Assembly: GCF_004323185.1 (NCBI RefSeq)
Contig: NZ_NAPS01000001.1
Location: 2,154,279-2,204,248 of the forward strand
DNA: 49,970 bases
Reading direction: 5' to 3'
Source: Westiellopsis prolifica IICB1
Lineage (GTDB): Bacteria > Cyanobacteriota > Cyanobacteriia > Cyanobacteriales > Nostocaceae
Program-made: the position numbers and the translations under genes
The notes under the pieces: generated by a model
Told to the model about the DNA's origin: nothing
What the model saw: only the letters and a program-made list of their open reading frames with translations
The model's database searches: none
Shown here: positions 24,642-33,036 of the stretch, piece by piece
Layout of the letters: each line of letters opens with the position of its first letter
Position numbering within the stretch: the stretch's first letter is position 1

Positions 24642-27600
24642 ATGTCCCTAGACCCGACTATTCGTGAGCAAACGTATCCATATTTTCTGCAAGAAGCACC
24701 AGAACTTTTACAAGCTTTGGAACAAGGTTTGTTGAACCTCAGAGAAAATTGTGGTATCAATCAAGTCAATGATTTAATGAGAGCTACCCACACTTTGAAA
24801 GGAGCAGCAACGAGCGTGGGATTAGAAACCATTGCTACTGTAGCTCACTCTCTAGAAGATATTTTCAAAGCTCTGTGTCAACCTAATGTAGTTATTGATC
24901 CAGAAGTTGAAGCTTTACTGTTTGAGGGATTTGAATGTTTACGACTACCTTTAGTTGCTGAACTTACTGGTGGTTCGGTTAATCAGGCTGAAATTTTAGA
25001 TCGAACTGCTGCTATTTTTGCCCGATTACAAGAAAAATTAGGAGACTTTTTTGCTCAGGAAGCACACCTTCCGACTTCAGCCGAGTTAGGCTTTGATTTA
25101 ACTCAGTCATTATTTGAAGTGGGGGTGACTCAGCGTTTAGAGCAAATTGCTACGATTTTAGACAATGGTCAGCCCGAAGAAATTGCTCGCCTATTGCGGA
25201 CTCAAGCTGAAGTTTTTCTGGGTTTAGCTGAGTCTTTGAATCTATCGGGATTTGGAGCGATCGCCCAAGCAGTACTGAGTGCTTTGGACAACCACCCACA
25301 CCAAGCAGTAGTCATCGCTGAACTTGCTCTGAAAGACTTACGAGCCGCCCAAGCAGCCGTACTAGCAGGCGATCGCGTCCAAGGTGGTGAACTTTCGAGT
25401 GAGTTACAACAACTTGCGATGCAAACCACTGAATCTGAGACACTTTTTTTTACCTCTATTTCTGAAGCCGACGAAGAGCAAGAAATTCCTTCTATAGAAA
25501 GCATCTGGGGACAACAGACAAGCTCAATTGAGCCAATTATTAATCAAGATTTAGAACATTTTACACAATTCAACTCGGATGTGAACTGGGAGCAATACCT
25601 CAGTCCTGTCTACAATTCCCCTGAACCGAAGCAATCGATTAGTCCTGTAAATCCTCTACCTTCCAAAGAGCAAATTTCACCTTCTCCCACAGTCCGGGTG
25701 AGTGTTAAGCATTTAGATGAACTTAATTACTCGATAGGAGAATTAGTCACTAACCAAAATCACCAGTCGCTTCAAATAGAACAGCTACAAGCTAACAATA
25801 AAACGCTTCTCAACCAGATAAAACAACATCAAAAACTTCTCATTCAACTCCAAGACCAGTATAAGCGTCAGATGAGTTTGCTAGAGCGATCGCAAACTAC
25901 TGCCAAATCTTCTAGCAAAAAAGTCCGCAAAGCCTTTAAGAATATGCGATCGTCAGGTGTTGTAACTACTCAAAAGCACACTGACAGCGCTTACCTAATT
26001 CAGTCACTTCTGGATCATACGGTGCAACTAGCAGAAACTGCTGAAGCTATTGATCTGCTGAATCGATCTTCTCAGCAAACATCAGAAAAGCAGCAGCAAC
26101 TGCTGAACATCACCAAGAGTGCTTTAATCGAAGCCCGGATGTTAACTCTCGGTGAGATATTTGGTCGCTTTCCCCAGATTCTGCAACAGCTAGAAACCCT
26201 CTACAATAAGCCGATCTCGTTGCAACTGTATGGAAATGAAGTTCTAGTCGATAAGGCTGTAGCAGAAAAGCTCTTTGATCCCTTACTACACCTAGTACGC
26301 AATGCCTTTGATCATGGTATTGAACCTGTAACAATGCGTCAACAGCGAGGTAAACCAGAAAAGGGTGACATCAAAATCTCCGCCTATCACCAAAGTAAAT
26401 ATCTGGTAATTGAAGTACAGGATGACGGAAATGGCTTAGATTTCGATCAGATCCGAAAACGAGCGGTAGAACGACAATTAATTTCCGTGGAACAGGTAAA
26501 TCATCTGAATCAGACTCAGTTGACTAATTTACTGTTTGAGCCGGGGTTTTCCACAGCGTCCCAAGTCAATGACCTCTCTGGGCGTGGTATTGGACTTGAT
26601 GTCGTGCGGAACCAGTTAAAATCTCTTCAGGGTACAATCACGGTTAATTCTGAACTACATCAGGGTACAAAATTCATCTTGCAGATTCCTTTAAGTTTGA
26701 CGATCGCTCAGTTATTGATCTGTGGGGTTGGTTGCAGAAACTATGCTTTTGTCGATGATGCGATTGAACAAATTCTGATTCCTACACCTAGTCAAATTCA
26801 AGAGCGCAATGGTAACAAATTTCTCCGATGGGGTAAGGAGATGGATGAAAAACTGGTGTCAATTTACTCACTTGCGAGTATTCTAAATTACAATTTTCCG
26901 ACTTTTCCCCTTTCTTATCCTCCTATCCCTGCTCCCCCACACCCCATACTTTTGATTCGCTGTCAAGATCAACTTTTGGGGTTGGAAGTTGAGCAACTCA
27001 TTGGAGAGCAGGAGTTGGTGATTCGTCCTTTAGGAGCAATGATTGCAGCACCTAATTATGTTCACGGTGCTAGTATTCTGGCTAGCGGTGAGTTGGCGTT
27101 AGTGATCGATGGGGGAATATTACTACAAAAAGTTTTTGCTAAACAGCACGATGACCAAATCTCCAGAATTTGGGCAAAATCAGTACCCTCGTTGCTTCCA
27201 CAAAATTCTCAACAACCATTGCTGTCTCAATCTCATACTGTCGTACCAACATTCTCTGCATCAGAATTTGATACCAAAGCAAGTGCAAGAATTTTAATCG
27301 TCGATGACTCGCTAACTACACGCCAATCTGTAGCGATCGCTCTTCAAAAAGCTGGCTACTATGTATTTCAAGCACAGGATGGTCACAAAGGAATCGAGCA
27401 ATTCCAGCACCTCAGCGATATTCAACTGGTAATTTGTGATATCGAAATGCCTCGTATGAACGGATTTGAATTTCTTCGATCCCGGCAACAAATTCCTAGT
27501 TTAGCAGACATTCCCGTGTTAATTCTGTCATCTCAAAGTAGCGAAAAACACCGCTCCCTGGCTTTGCAATTAGGAGCTACTGCATATATGACCAAGCCCT

Positions 27601-27656
27601 ACATGGAGCAAAAGCTATTAGCTATGGTGGCAAATTTGCTTGAGAAAGACACATGA
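24642..27656 (+). CDS. CheA/PixL-like hybrid histidine kinase
   Basis: The 1004-residue protein starts with an HPt domain whose phospho-accepting His50 is in RATHTLKGAATSVG. A long linker and coiled coil (about 350-440) lead to the kinase: N box HLVRNAFDHG (about 550-560), G1 DDGNGLD (about 593) and G2 GRGIGLDVV (about 647). A CheW-like P5 domain (about 680-830) and a receiver domain (about 881-1004, phospho-acceptor Asp933 in ICDIEMP) follow. It is the central kinase that connects the MCP to the CheY and PatA-like outputs. The C-terminal receiver is typical of cyanobacterial taxis CheA proteins. The next gene overlaps its last four bases. Confidence 0.93.
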   Translation: MSLDPTIREQTYPYFLQEAPELLQALEQGLLNLRENCGINQVNDLMRATHTLKGAATSVGLETIATVAHSLEDIFKALCQPNVVIDPEVEALLFEGFECLRLPLVAELTGGSVNQAEILDRTAAIFARLQEKLGDFFAQEAHLPTSAELGFDLTQSLFEVGVTQRLEQIATILDNGQPEEIARLLRTQAEVFLGLAESLNLSGFGAIAQAVLSALDNHPHQAVVIAELALKDLRAAQAAVLAGDRVQGGELSSELQQLAMQTTESETLFFTSISEADEEQEIPSIESIWGQQTSSIEPIINQDLEHFTQFNSDVNWEQYLSPVYNSPEPKQSISPVNPLPSKEQISPSPTVRVSVKHLDELNYSIGELVTNQNHQSLQIEQLQANNKTLLNQIKQHQKLLIQLQDQYKRQMSLLERSQTTAKSSSKKVRKAFKNMRSSGVVTTQKHTDSAYLIQSLLDHTVQLAETAEAIDLLNRSSQQTSEKQQQLLNITKSALIEARMLTLGEIFGRFPQILQQLETLYNKPISLQLYGNEVLVDKAVAEKLFDPLLHLVRNAFDHGIEPVTMRQQRGKPEKGDIKISAYHQSKYLVIEVQDDGNGLDFDQIRKRAVERQLISVEQVNHLNQTQLTNLLFEPGFSTASQVNDLSGRGIGLDVVRNQLKSLQGTITVNSELHQGTKFILQIPLSLTIAQLLICGVGCRNYAFVDDAIEQILIPTPSQIQERNGNKFLRWGKEMDEKLVSIYSLASILNYNFPTFPLSYPPIPAPPHPILLIRCQDQLLGLEVEQLIGEQELVIRPLGAMIAAPNYVHGASILASGELALVIDGGILLQKVFAKQHDDQISRIWAKSVPSLLPQNSQQPLLSQSHTVVPTFSASEFDTKASARILIVDDSLTTRQSVAIALQKAGYYVFQAQDGHKGIEQFQHLSDIQLVICDIEMPRMNGFEFLRSRQQIPSLADIPVLILSSQSSEKHRSLALQLGATAYMTKPYMEQKLLAMVANLLEKDT

Positions 27657-28126
27657 AAATCATCCAAAATCAGTCCCAAGTGGAAAAGTTCATTACCTTT
27701 ACAGTCGCAGATTACTGGTTGGCGCTACCAATCAAAGCTGTATTAAAGGTTGTGACTTGTCCTGTTGGAGATGATCAAAAACTCAATCAAATGGGACTAA
27801 TCCAGATTGGTCGTCATCTAATTCAGGTTGTAGATTTACATCAATACTTAAGCAGAGAAGCTGTAAATCAATTAGCAAAAAGTCAAGCTTTTTTACTAAT
27901 TACGCCTATTTCTCAAACAGAACTCTGCGGTATTCTCACATATGAACCACCCGATTTGATAGAGTTGTCTCTAGAAATGATGCAACCACTATCACAGTCT
28001 TACTATCAGTCTGGTTTGCTTGAGATTGTTAGTCATGCTGTTGTAGTTGCACAAGAGAAAGGTACAAAAACTATTTTTTTATTGGACTTGCAATTAGTAC
28101 TCCATCACACAATTTCTGACGGGTAA
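27653..28126 (+). CDS. Second CheW-like protein
   Basis: The 157-residue protein has a CheW fold: FITFTVADYWLALPIKAVLKV, QIGRHLIQVVDLHQYL and a C-terminal strand FLLDLQLVL. It starts inside the last codons of CheA with an ATGA overlap, so it is translated with it. It may support a second receptor array, or modulate the first. It is the last gene of the operon and is followed by a near-perfect hairpin. Confidence 0.82.
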   Translation: MKIIQNQSQVEKFITFTVADYWLALPIKAVLKVVTCPVGDDQKLNQMGLIQIGRHLIQVVDLHQYLSREAVNQLAKSQAFLLITPISQTELCGILTYEPPDLIELSLEMMQPLSQSYYQSGLLEIVSHAVVVAQEKGTKTIFLLDLQLVLHHTISDG

Positions 28127-28127
28127 T

Positions 28128-28160
28128 AGATCCCCGACTTTTTCAAAAAGTTGGGGATCT
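28128..28160. terminator. Bidirectional terminator-like palindrome
   Basis: A 33-base near-perfect palindrome (AGATCCCCGACTTTTT, C, complement) lies 1 base after the CheW stop and between convergent genes. A T run sits inside the arm and not after it, so classical termination is uncertain. A related hairpin lies at 47310-47342. Confidence 0.55.
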
Positions 28161-28207
28161 GAACACCCACAGTTTCAACTCGCCCCCAAGCCCGCAAGTA
28201 AGCGATC

Positions 28208-28798
28208 TCATGGATTAATAGCCTGCATAGACCAATCTTGTTTCTGGTCATCGTAGCGATAGAGCCAGCGATTTTGTGGTTCGCCACGCAATTCTAAGTG
28301 ATCTACTTTGAATGGGTCGAGTAGTAATAGACAAAAATTTGGTAATGGGTTTACTGGATCAGGTTGTGGTAGGATAAAAGCCTTTTGATCCTCAATTTTT
28401 CTGGGTTTACCAGGATGAGGCCAAGCAAACTGTATGCGTGCAGGATCACTCAGTTCTTGCCAAGTATTCATCCGGGCTTGTTGTAATATCGGGTCAAAAT
28501 AATCACTTCTCACCAGAGTTAAACAGCCGCTTATCCGAAATTGTTCGCGTGTGTTAGGAAAATACCAACAAACTTCTGCCCAAGGTTTTAGTAAGATTTG
28601 AGTAGCTTTTTCACTACGGTCATCAGTAATAAATTTGAGCTGATTGGTATCTTCTAAAAAGCCACGAAATACCACAGTCCGATTAGCAGGACGACCATCA
28701 TCTTTAACTGTTGCGAGTTGTAGGTAACGAGCGTAAACAAGACTGCGGTTACGATGAAGAGCGCGAGCGATCGCACTTCGCCAAGGAGCAATAGACAT
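28208..28798 (-). CDS. Pyridoxamine 5'-phosphate oxidase-related FMN-binding protein (Alr4036 family)
   Basis: The 196-residue protein matches cyanobacterial PNPOx-like split-barrel proteins. It begins PWRSAIARALHRNRSLVYAR and contains LATVKDDGRPANRTVVFRGF, FITDDRSEKATQI and AEVCWYFPNTREQFRISG. Structures exist for this family (Pfam Pyridox_oxase_2), in which the fold binds FMN. True pyridoxamine phosphate oxidase activity is not established for the family. It starts 3 bases after the hydrolase gene ends, so the two form an operon. Confidence 0.88.
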   Translation of the reverse strand: MSIAPWRSAIARALHRNRSLVYARYLQLATVKDDGRPANRTVVFRGFLEDTNQLKFITDDRSEKATQILLKPWAEVCWYFPNTREQFRISGCLTLVRSDYFDPILQQARMNTWQELSDPARIQFAWPHPGKPRKIEDQKAFILPQPDPVNPLPNFCLLLLDPFKVDHLELRGEPQNRWLYRYDDQKQDWSMQAINP

Positions 28799-28801
28799 AA
28801 G

Positions 28802-29671
28802 TTACAGTCCCAGATACTCCTGTATATATTGATTGACTAATTCCGGTCGTTCCTGTTGTACCCAGTGGCTACAGTTAGGAATATATTTAATTTGCAAATC
28901 TCTCACATAAGCTTCTGTACCGTAAGTTAATTCTTTACCAAGTGCGGTATCGTTTTCACCCCAAATCATTAACGTTGGTACTTCTAAAACTCCCCAAGTT
29001 TTATTAAACATTTGGTCTTGAAAAATATTGCGATAATAATTCAACATTGCTGTCAATGAGCCGCGTTTAGCAGCAGCATCTTTATAAGCTTCAATATCAG
29101 CTTTGCTAAAAGCATTTTTATCAACAGCCATACCTTGAAAAGCATTTTCAATCAATTGATAATCCCATGATTGAATTAGGACTTCTGGTAGCCAAGGTAA
29201 TTGAAATAAAAACATGTAAGAGCTTTTGAGCAATTGCCCAGGTGTACGTAAGCCTTCACTGAACTTAGCTGGATGAGGAATATTTAGTACAACTAATCGC
29301 TCTACCATTTCTGGATAAGCATAGGCAAAACACCAAGCGATCGCACCACCCCAATCATGACCAACCAAAACACACTTTTCATATCCTAATCCCTCAATCA
29401 AACCCTTAATATCTTGAATAAATTCATCCATTCTATAAGCAGATTGCTCTTTGGGTTTGTCGCTGTCATTGTACCCACGCAAATCTACAGCCACGACTTT
29501 AAAATACTTCGCAAATTCAGGAATTTGATGCCGCCACGAATACCAAAATTCAGGAAAGCCATGCAACATCAACATCAACATCAATGATCCTTCTCCCTGA
29601 GTCACATAATGCAGCTTAATTCCATTAGTAATTATATAATCGTGTTGCCAATTAGCGTCTATCACAGCCAT
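28802..29671 (-). CDS. Alpha/beta hydrolase, epoxide-hydrolase type
   Basis: The 289-residue protein has the oxyanion motif HGFPEFWYSW (37-46), nucleophile Asp106 in GHDWGG, a charge-relay Asp241 in WGENDTALG, and His269 in CSHW. An Asp nucleophile instead of Ser places it with epoxide hydrolases and haloalkane dehalogenases. HGFPEFWYSW favours epoxide hydrolase. GGAGG lies 7 bases before the ATG. Just before the HGFP motif a Met-Leu-Met-Leu-Met-Leu run reflects a trinucleotide repeat, probably a short expansion. The substrate is unknown. Confidence 0.9.
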   Translation of the reverse strand: MAVIDANWQHDYIITNGIKLHYVTQGEGSLMLMLMLHGFPEFWYSWRHQIPEFAKYFKVVAVDLRGYNDSDKPKEQSAYRMDEFIQDIKGLIEGLGYEKCVLVGHDWGGAIAWCFAYAYPEMVERLVVLNIPHPAKFSEGLRTPGQLLKSSYMFLFQLPWLPEVLIQSWDYQLIENAFQGMAVDKNAFSKADIEAYKDAAAKRGSLTAMLNYYRNIFQDQMFNKTWGVLEVPTLMIWGENDTALGKELTYGTEAYVRDLQIKYIPNCSHWVQQERPELVNQYIQEYLGL

Positions 29672-30163
29672 GACTTATTCACCTCCATAAAAAATTTTAT
29701 TATTTGAGGTAATTACTACTTATTAAAACTAATTAATAGAAAAATAATTACTATTCTAATTAACAAACAATAACTTTATTTTCTAATTTCATATTTAAGA
29801 TAACACAATTTATTTTATTTAGTCAGAACTTACGCAAGATGTGACCGAAAACCTTATTTTTGCGTAGCGGTAATTCATGAATTACCGCAAATACGCGTTA
29901 TGTTTTGCGTAAGTCCTGTTAGTAAATATCTAAAACAATAAAAGAATTTAAATTGCTTGCCTCCCTACTAGATGATTTTAGCGTCTTAGTAGTAGCCTTT
30001 GGTAAGCCGCTTTGCATATACGTTAAAAAGTAAAGAGATAAATTTTTCGCAACAAATTAAATTCATAAATCAGTCTCTTGAAAATATGGAATTCTCCTTA
30101 AGATGGATGAAAATCATCGCTTAACCTTGATAAAACCATAGCTATAATTATATTCAAACAACT
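29672..30163. other. Spacer with 95-bp element
   Basis: This 492-base gap between divergent genes is AT-rich. It carries the second copy of the 95-bp inverted-repeat element (29824-29918). The hydrolase Shine-Dalgarno sequence lies at its left edge. No gene is seen. Confidence 0.5.
29824..29918. mobile_element. 95-bp MITE-like element copy 2
   Basis: This is the reverse-orientation copy of 17349-17443, with about six differences over 95 bases. The ends are AGAACTTACGCAAG and TTGCGTAAGTCCTG, and the centre GCGGTAATTCATGAATTACC is unchanged. Confidence 0.85.
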
Positions 30164-30979
30164 ATGACCCAGCAATTAATACACCATCCATCAAATTGGA
30201 TTGAGCGCCTAGCTAGATTTGGTTATATATCTAAAGGAATAGTATACACTGTTGTCGGATTCCTCGCATTGCAAGCAGCAGTGGGGAGCGGAGGAAAAAC
30301 TACAGATTCTCAGGGCGCACTCCAAGAAATCGTCAAACAGTCATTTGGTCAAATATTGCTCTCTTTAATAGCGATTGGCTTAATTGGATATGTCATTTGG
30401 CGTTTTGTAGAAGCGATAAAAGATCCAGAAAATAATGGAACAGATACCAAAGGAATAGCAAAAAGAATCGGTTATGCAATTAACGGCTTTATTTACGCTG
30501 GTTTAGCCTTGACTGCTATCAAACTTGCCCTTGGCACTGGTGGAAATAGTAATAGTAACTCTACACAAGATTGGACAGCACGTATACTTTCTCAACCCTT
30601 TGGTCAATGGCTCATTGGAACTATTGGAGCATTAATCATTGGTCTAGGATTTTATCAGTTTTATCAAGCTTTTAGTAATAAAATTCGTAAAAAACTCAAC
30701 TTAACAGAATTAAGCAATACAGAACGTAAATGGGTAATGACAATTTGCAGATTTGGCGTAGCTGCACGGGGTATTGTATTCTGCATAATTGGCTGGTTTT
30801 TGATTCAAGCAGCAACCCAATATGATCCAACTCAAGCAGGAGGTTTAGACCAAGCATTACAAACCTTAGCGCAACAGCCTTATGGACCTTGGCTGTTGGG
30901 TATCGTGTCATTAGGTTTGATTGCTTATGGCATATATATGGTAGTGCAAGCGCGGTATAGTCAGCTAGCAACAAATTAA
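30164..30979 (+). CDS. DUF1206 membrane protein
   Basis: The 271-residue protein has three repeats of a two-helix unit (about 13-88, 100-175, 190-265). Each begins with a G/A-rich first helix such as RFGYISKGIVYTVVGFLALQ and RFGVAARGIVFCIIGWFLIQ. Each ends with a P-F/Y-G-x-W/I-LL segment and a second helix. This is the DUF1206 architecture, six helices in total. The family has no established function. Confidence 0.9.
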   Translation: MTQQLIHHPSNWIERLARFGYISKGIVYTVVGFLALQAAVGSGGKTTDSQGALQEIVKQSFGQILLSLIAIGLIGYVIWRFVEAIKDPENNGTDTKGIAKRIGYAINGFIYAGLALTAIKLALGTGGNSNSNSTQDWTARILSQPFGQWLIGTIGALIIGLGFYQFYQAFSNKIRKKLNLTELSNTERKWVMTICRFGVAARGIVFCIIGWFLIQAATQYDPTQAGGLDQALQTLAQQPYGPWLLGIVSLGLIAYGIYMVVQARYSQLATN

Positions 30980-30988
30980 ATCAAAATT

Positions 30989-31124
30989 CTTAGTGTCTTG
31001 GTGTCTTAGTGGTTCAATATTTCTTCAACACCAAGACACATAGACAAGGCAGTGCGGTGGACGGGTTTCCCGGCATAAAGCACCTGCCGTATGCTAGCGG
31101 CTTTCCGTAAAGGTAGACACTAAG
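30989..31124. mobile_element. Possible 136-bp inverted-repeat element
   Basis: The ends are CTTAGTGTCT and its complement AGACACTAAG. The inside starts with TGGTGTCTTAGTGG, pairs again with CACCAAGACACA, and then carries a GC-rich stretch unlike its neighbours. The element lies between the DUF1206 gene and the hydrolase gene. Confidence 0.55.
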
Positions 31125-31136
31125 TATATTAAAAAT

Positions 31137-32291
31137 ATGGCAATTATTGAAATTCGAGGTGTTTGGCTGACTACTACTGATAGCAAGGTTCTGCATTCTC
31201 AGGAACGCATTGCACAAGCGATGGACTTTCTCGCCGAGACAGGTTTTAATGTTGTCTTTCCTGTTGTCTGGGGTAAGGGAGCAACACTATATCCGAGTCA
31301 AGTAATGCAACAGACCTTCGGTACAGAAATTGATTCATCATTTCTGGGACGTGACCCGTTAGCAGAAGTAGTAACCGCCGCCCATCGAGTTGGTCTGAAA
31401 GTCATCCCTTGGTTTGAATATGGATTCGCTAGTTCCTACAAAATGAATGGCGGGCCAATGTTAGCGAAAAAACCAGAATGGGCTGGACGTGATTGTAATG
31501 GTAATTTACTCAAGAAAAATGGCTTCGAGTGGTTGAATTCTCTCAACCCAGAAGTCCAAAATTTCATGTTGAGTTTAATCCTAGAAGTTGTACAAAATTA
31601 CGAAGTTGATGGTATTCAAGGTGACGATCGCCTACCTGCATTACCATGCGAAGGTGGTTATGACCAATTTACTGTAAAACTCTACAATCAGCAGTTTGGT
31701 AAAAATCCCCCACGAAATCCCAAAGATGATCAGTGGTTAAAGTGGCGTGCTGACATTTTGACAGAATTTCTTGCTCGTTTATATCAATCAGTCAAAGCAA
31801 TAAATCCCAATTTAATAGTCTCAATGGCTCCTAGTATTCCTGGTTGGGGATTGAAAGAATATTTGCAAGATTCGCGGACTTGGTTAGAACGAGGGCTAGT
31901 TGATATCTTGCATCCACAAATATATAGGCGTGATATTTTTAGTTATCGATGTACACTTGAGCAGTTGATCAACAAGCAATTATCGAGGAGAGAATTAGCA
32001 AAATTAGCGCCAGGAATTTTAATGAAAATTGGTTCCTATGAAATCAGTGCTAAACAACTTTTACAGGTAATTGAATTTAATCGTAATTGCGGGATGGCAG
32101 GTGAGGTATTCTTTTTCTATGAAGGTTTGCGAGCAGATAATAATGCTCTGGCGAAGGTATTACGAAAAGGCCCTTATGCTCAATTAGCGACTTTTCCTTC
32201 TGTTGCGGATTTAAATAGACCGAGTGCGGATAGAATAGAATTGTCTTCTCTGTGGCAAAGATTACTAAGACTTTTCAAAGCTATTTTTTAG
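31137..32291 (+). CDS. GHL10-type glycoside hydrolase-like protein
   Basis: The 384-residue protein matches the GHL10 (Pfam GHL10, former DUF187) TIM-barrel family. It shows IRGVWLTTTDSKVL at the start, the VFPVVWGKGATLYPS strand, VIPWFEYGF, and GIQGDDRLPALP with candidate acidic residues. It also has VSMAPSIPGWGLKEYLQD and VDILHPQIYRRD. Related proteins may act on cell-wall or exopolysaccharide glycans. No signal peptide is visible, so it appears cytoplasmic, which is unusual for such a role. The next gene starts 11 bases after the stop. Confidence 0.85.
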   Translation: MAIIEIRGVWLTTTDSKVLHSQERIAQAMDFLAETGFNVVFPVVWGKGATLYPSQVMQQTFGTEIDSSFLGRDPLAEVVTAAHRVGLKVIPWFEYGFASSYKMNGGPMLAKKPEWAGRDCNGNLLKKNGFEWLNSLNPEVQNFMLSLILEVVQNYEVDGIQGDDRLPALPCEGGYDQFTVKLYNQQFGKNPPRNPKDDQWLKWRADILTEFLARLYQSVKAINPNLIVSMAPSIPGWGLKEYLQDSRTWLERGLVDILHPQIYRRDIFSYRCTLEQLINKQLSRRELAKLAPGILMKIGSYEISAKQLLQVIEFNRNCGMAGEVFFFYEGLRADNNALAKVLRKGPYAQLATFPSVADLNRPSADRIELSSLWQRLLRLFKAIF

Positions 32292-32302
32292 AGGCAATAG
32301 TT

Positions 32303-32734
32303 GTGGATTATCAATCGCAAGTTGATCAAAATATAGAGACTCTACGACAGGATTTACCGACATTATTTGAAAAAGATATTTCCTACGATATTTATACACA
32401 AAATATATATTTTCAAGACCCAGTTAATAAATTCAAAGGTAAAATAAATTACCGCATTATCTTCTGGACTTTACGTTTTCATGCTCGCTTATTTTTCACA
32501 GAGATTTATTTTGACTTACATGATATATCTCAGTCAGCCAAAGATATTATCCTAGCAACATGGACTGTGCGTGGTGTGTTACGTGTTCCTTGGAAAGCAC
32601 ACATATTTTTCAATGGCTATTCTACTTATAAACTCAATCAAGATGCTTTAATTTACGAGCATATCGATACTTGGGATAGAAAACCAGGAGAAATTTTACA
32701 GCAGTTTTTTCGTAAAGGGAAAGATCATAAATAA
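32303..32734 (+). CDS. DUF2358 family protein
   Basis: The 143-residue protein fits DUF2358: DISYDIYTQNIYFQDPVNKFKG-type entry, then WTLRFHARLFFTEIYF, a WTVRGVLRVPWKAHIFFNGYS strand pair and IYEHIDTWDRKPGEIL. The fold is expected to be NTF2/SnoaL-like. An open frame extends 17 codons upstream into the previous gene. The GTG at 32303 has GAGG 8 bases before it and lies just after the upstream stop, so I prefer that start. The function is unknown. Homologues occur in cyanobacteria and plastids. Confidence 0.85.
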   Translation: MDYQSQVDQNIETLRQDLPTLFEKDISYDIYTQNIYFQDPVNKFKGKINYRIIFWTLRFHARLFFTEIYFDLHDISQSAKDIILATWTVRGVLRVPWKAHIFFNGYSTYKLNQDALIYEHIDTWDRKPGEILQQFFRKGKDHK

Positions 32735-33036
32735 TGGGTTCGTAGTAAGCACTAAAGTGCTTATTTAAGCGCTGTACGCGCAGCGTTCCCGCAGGGTAGC
32801 GCTGACTACGAACGGAACGGAACACATCCTTGGTTCAAGACGCGATGAATCGCGGGTTCAAGACGCGATGAATCGCGTCTCTACAATTTGGTCTGTCACA
32901 TTATTTTTTCAAATTTGTATTACTTCTGTTTTATCCGTAAGCAATCCCGGAGGACTGGTAGTTAGTATTATTGCCATTGCTTATTCTCTTATAAACAAAA
33001 ACAAGCTAACTTCCTGTCAATCAGGCTTTATTAATT
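32735..33036. repeat. Spacer with repeated GACGCGAT palindromes
   Basis: The gap holds TAAGCACTAAAGTGCTTA (about 32748), GC-rich GCTGTACGCGCAGCG (about 32772), and two copies of AAGACGCGATGAATCGCG in tandem (about 32838 and 32861). Related copies are at about 40466 and inside the hairpin at 8658-8865. Confidence 0.7.
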
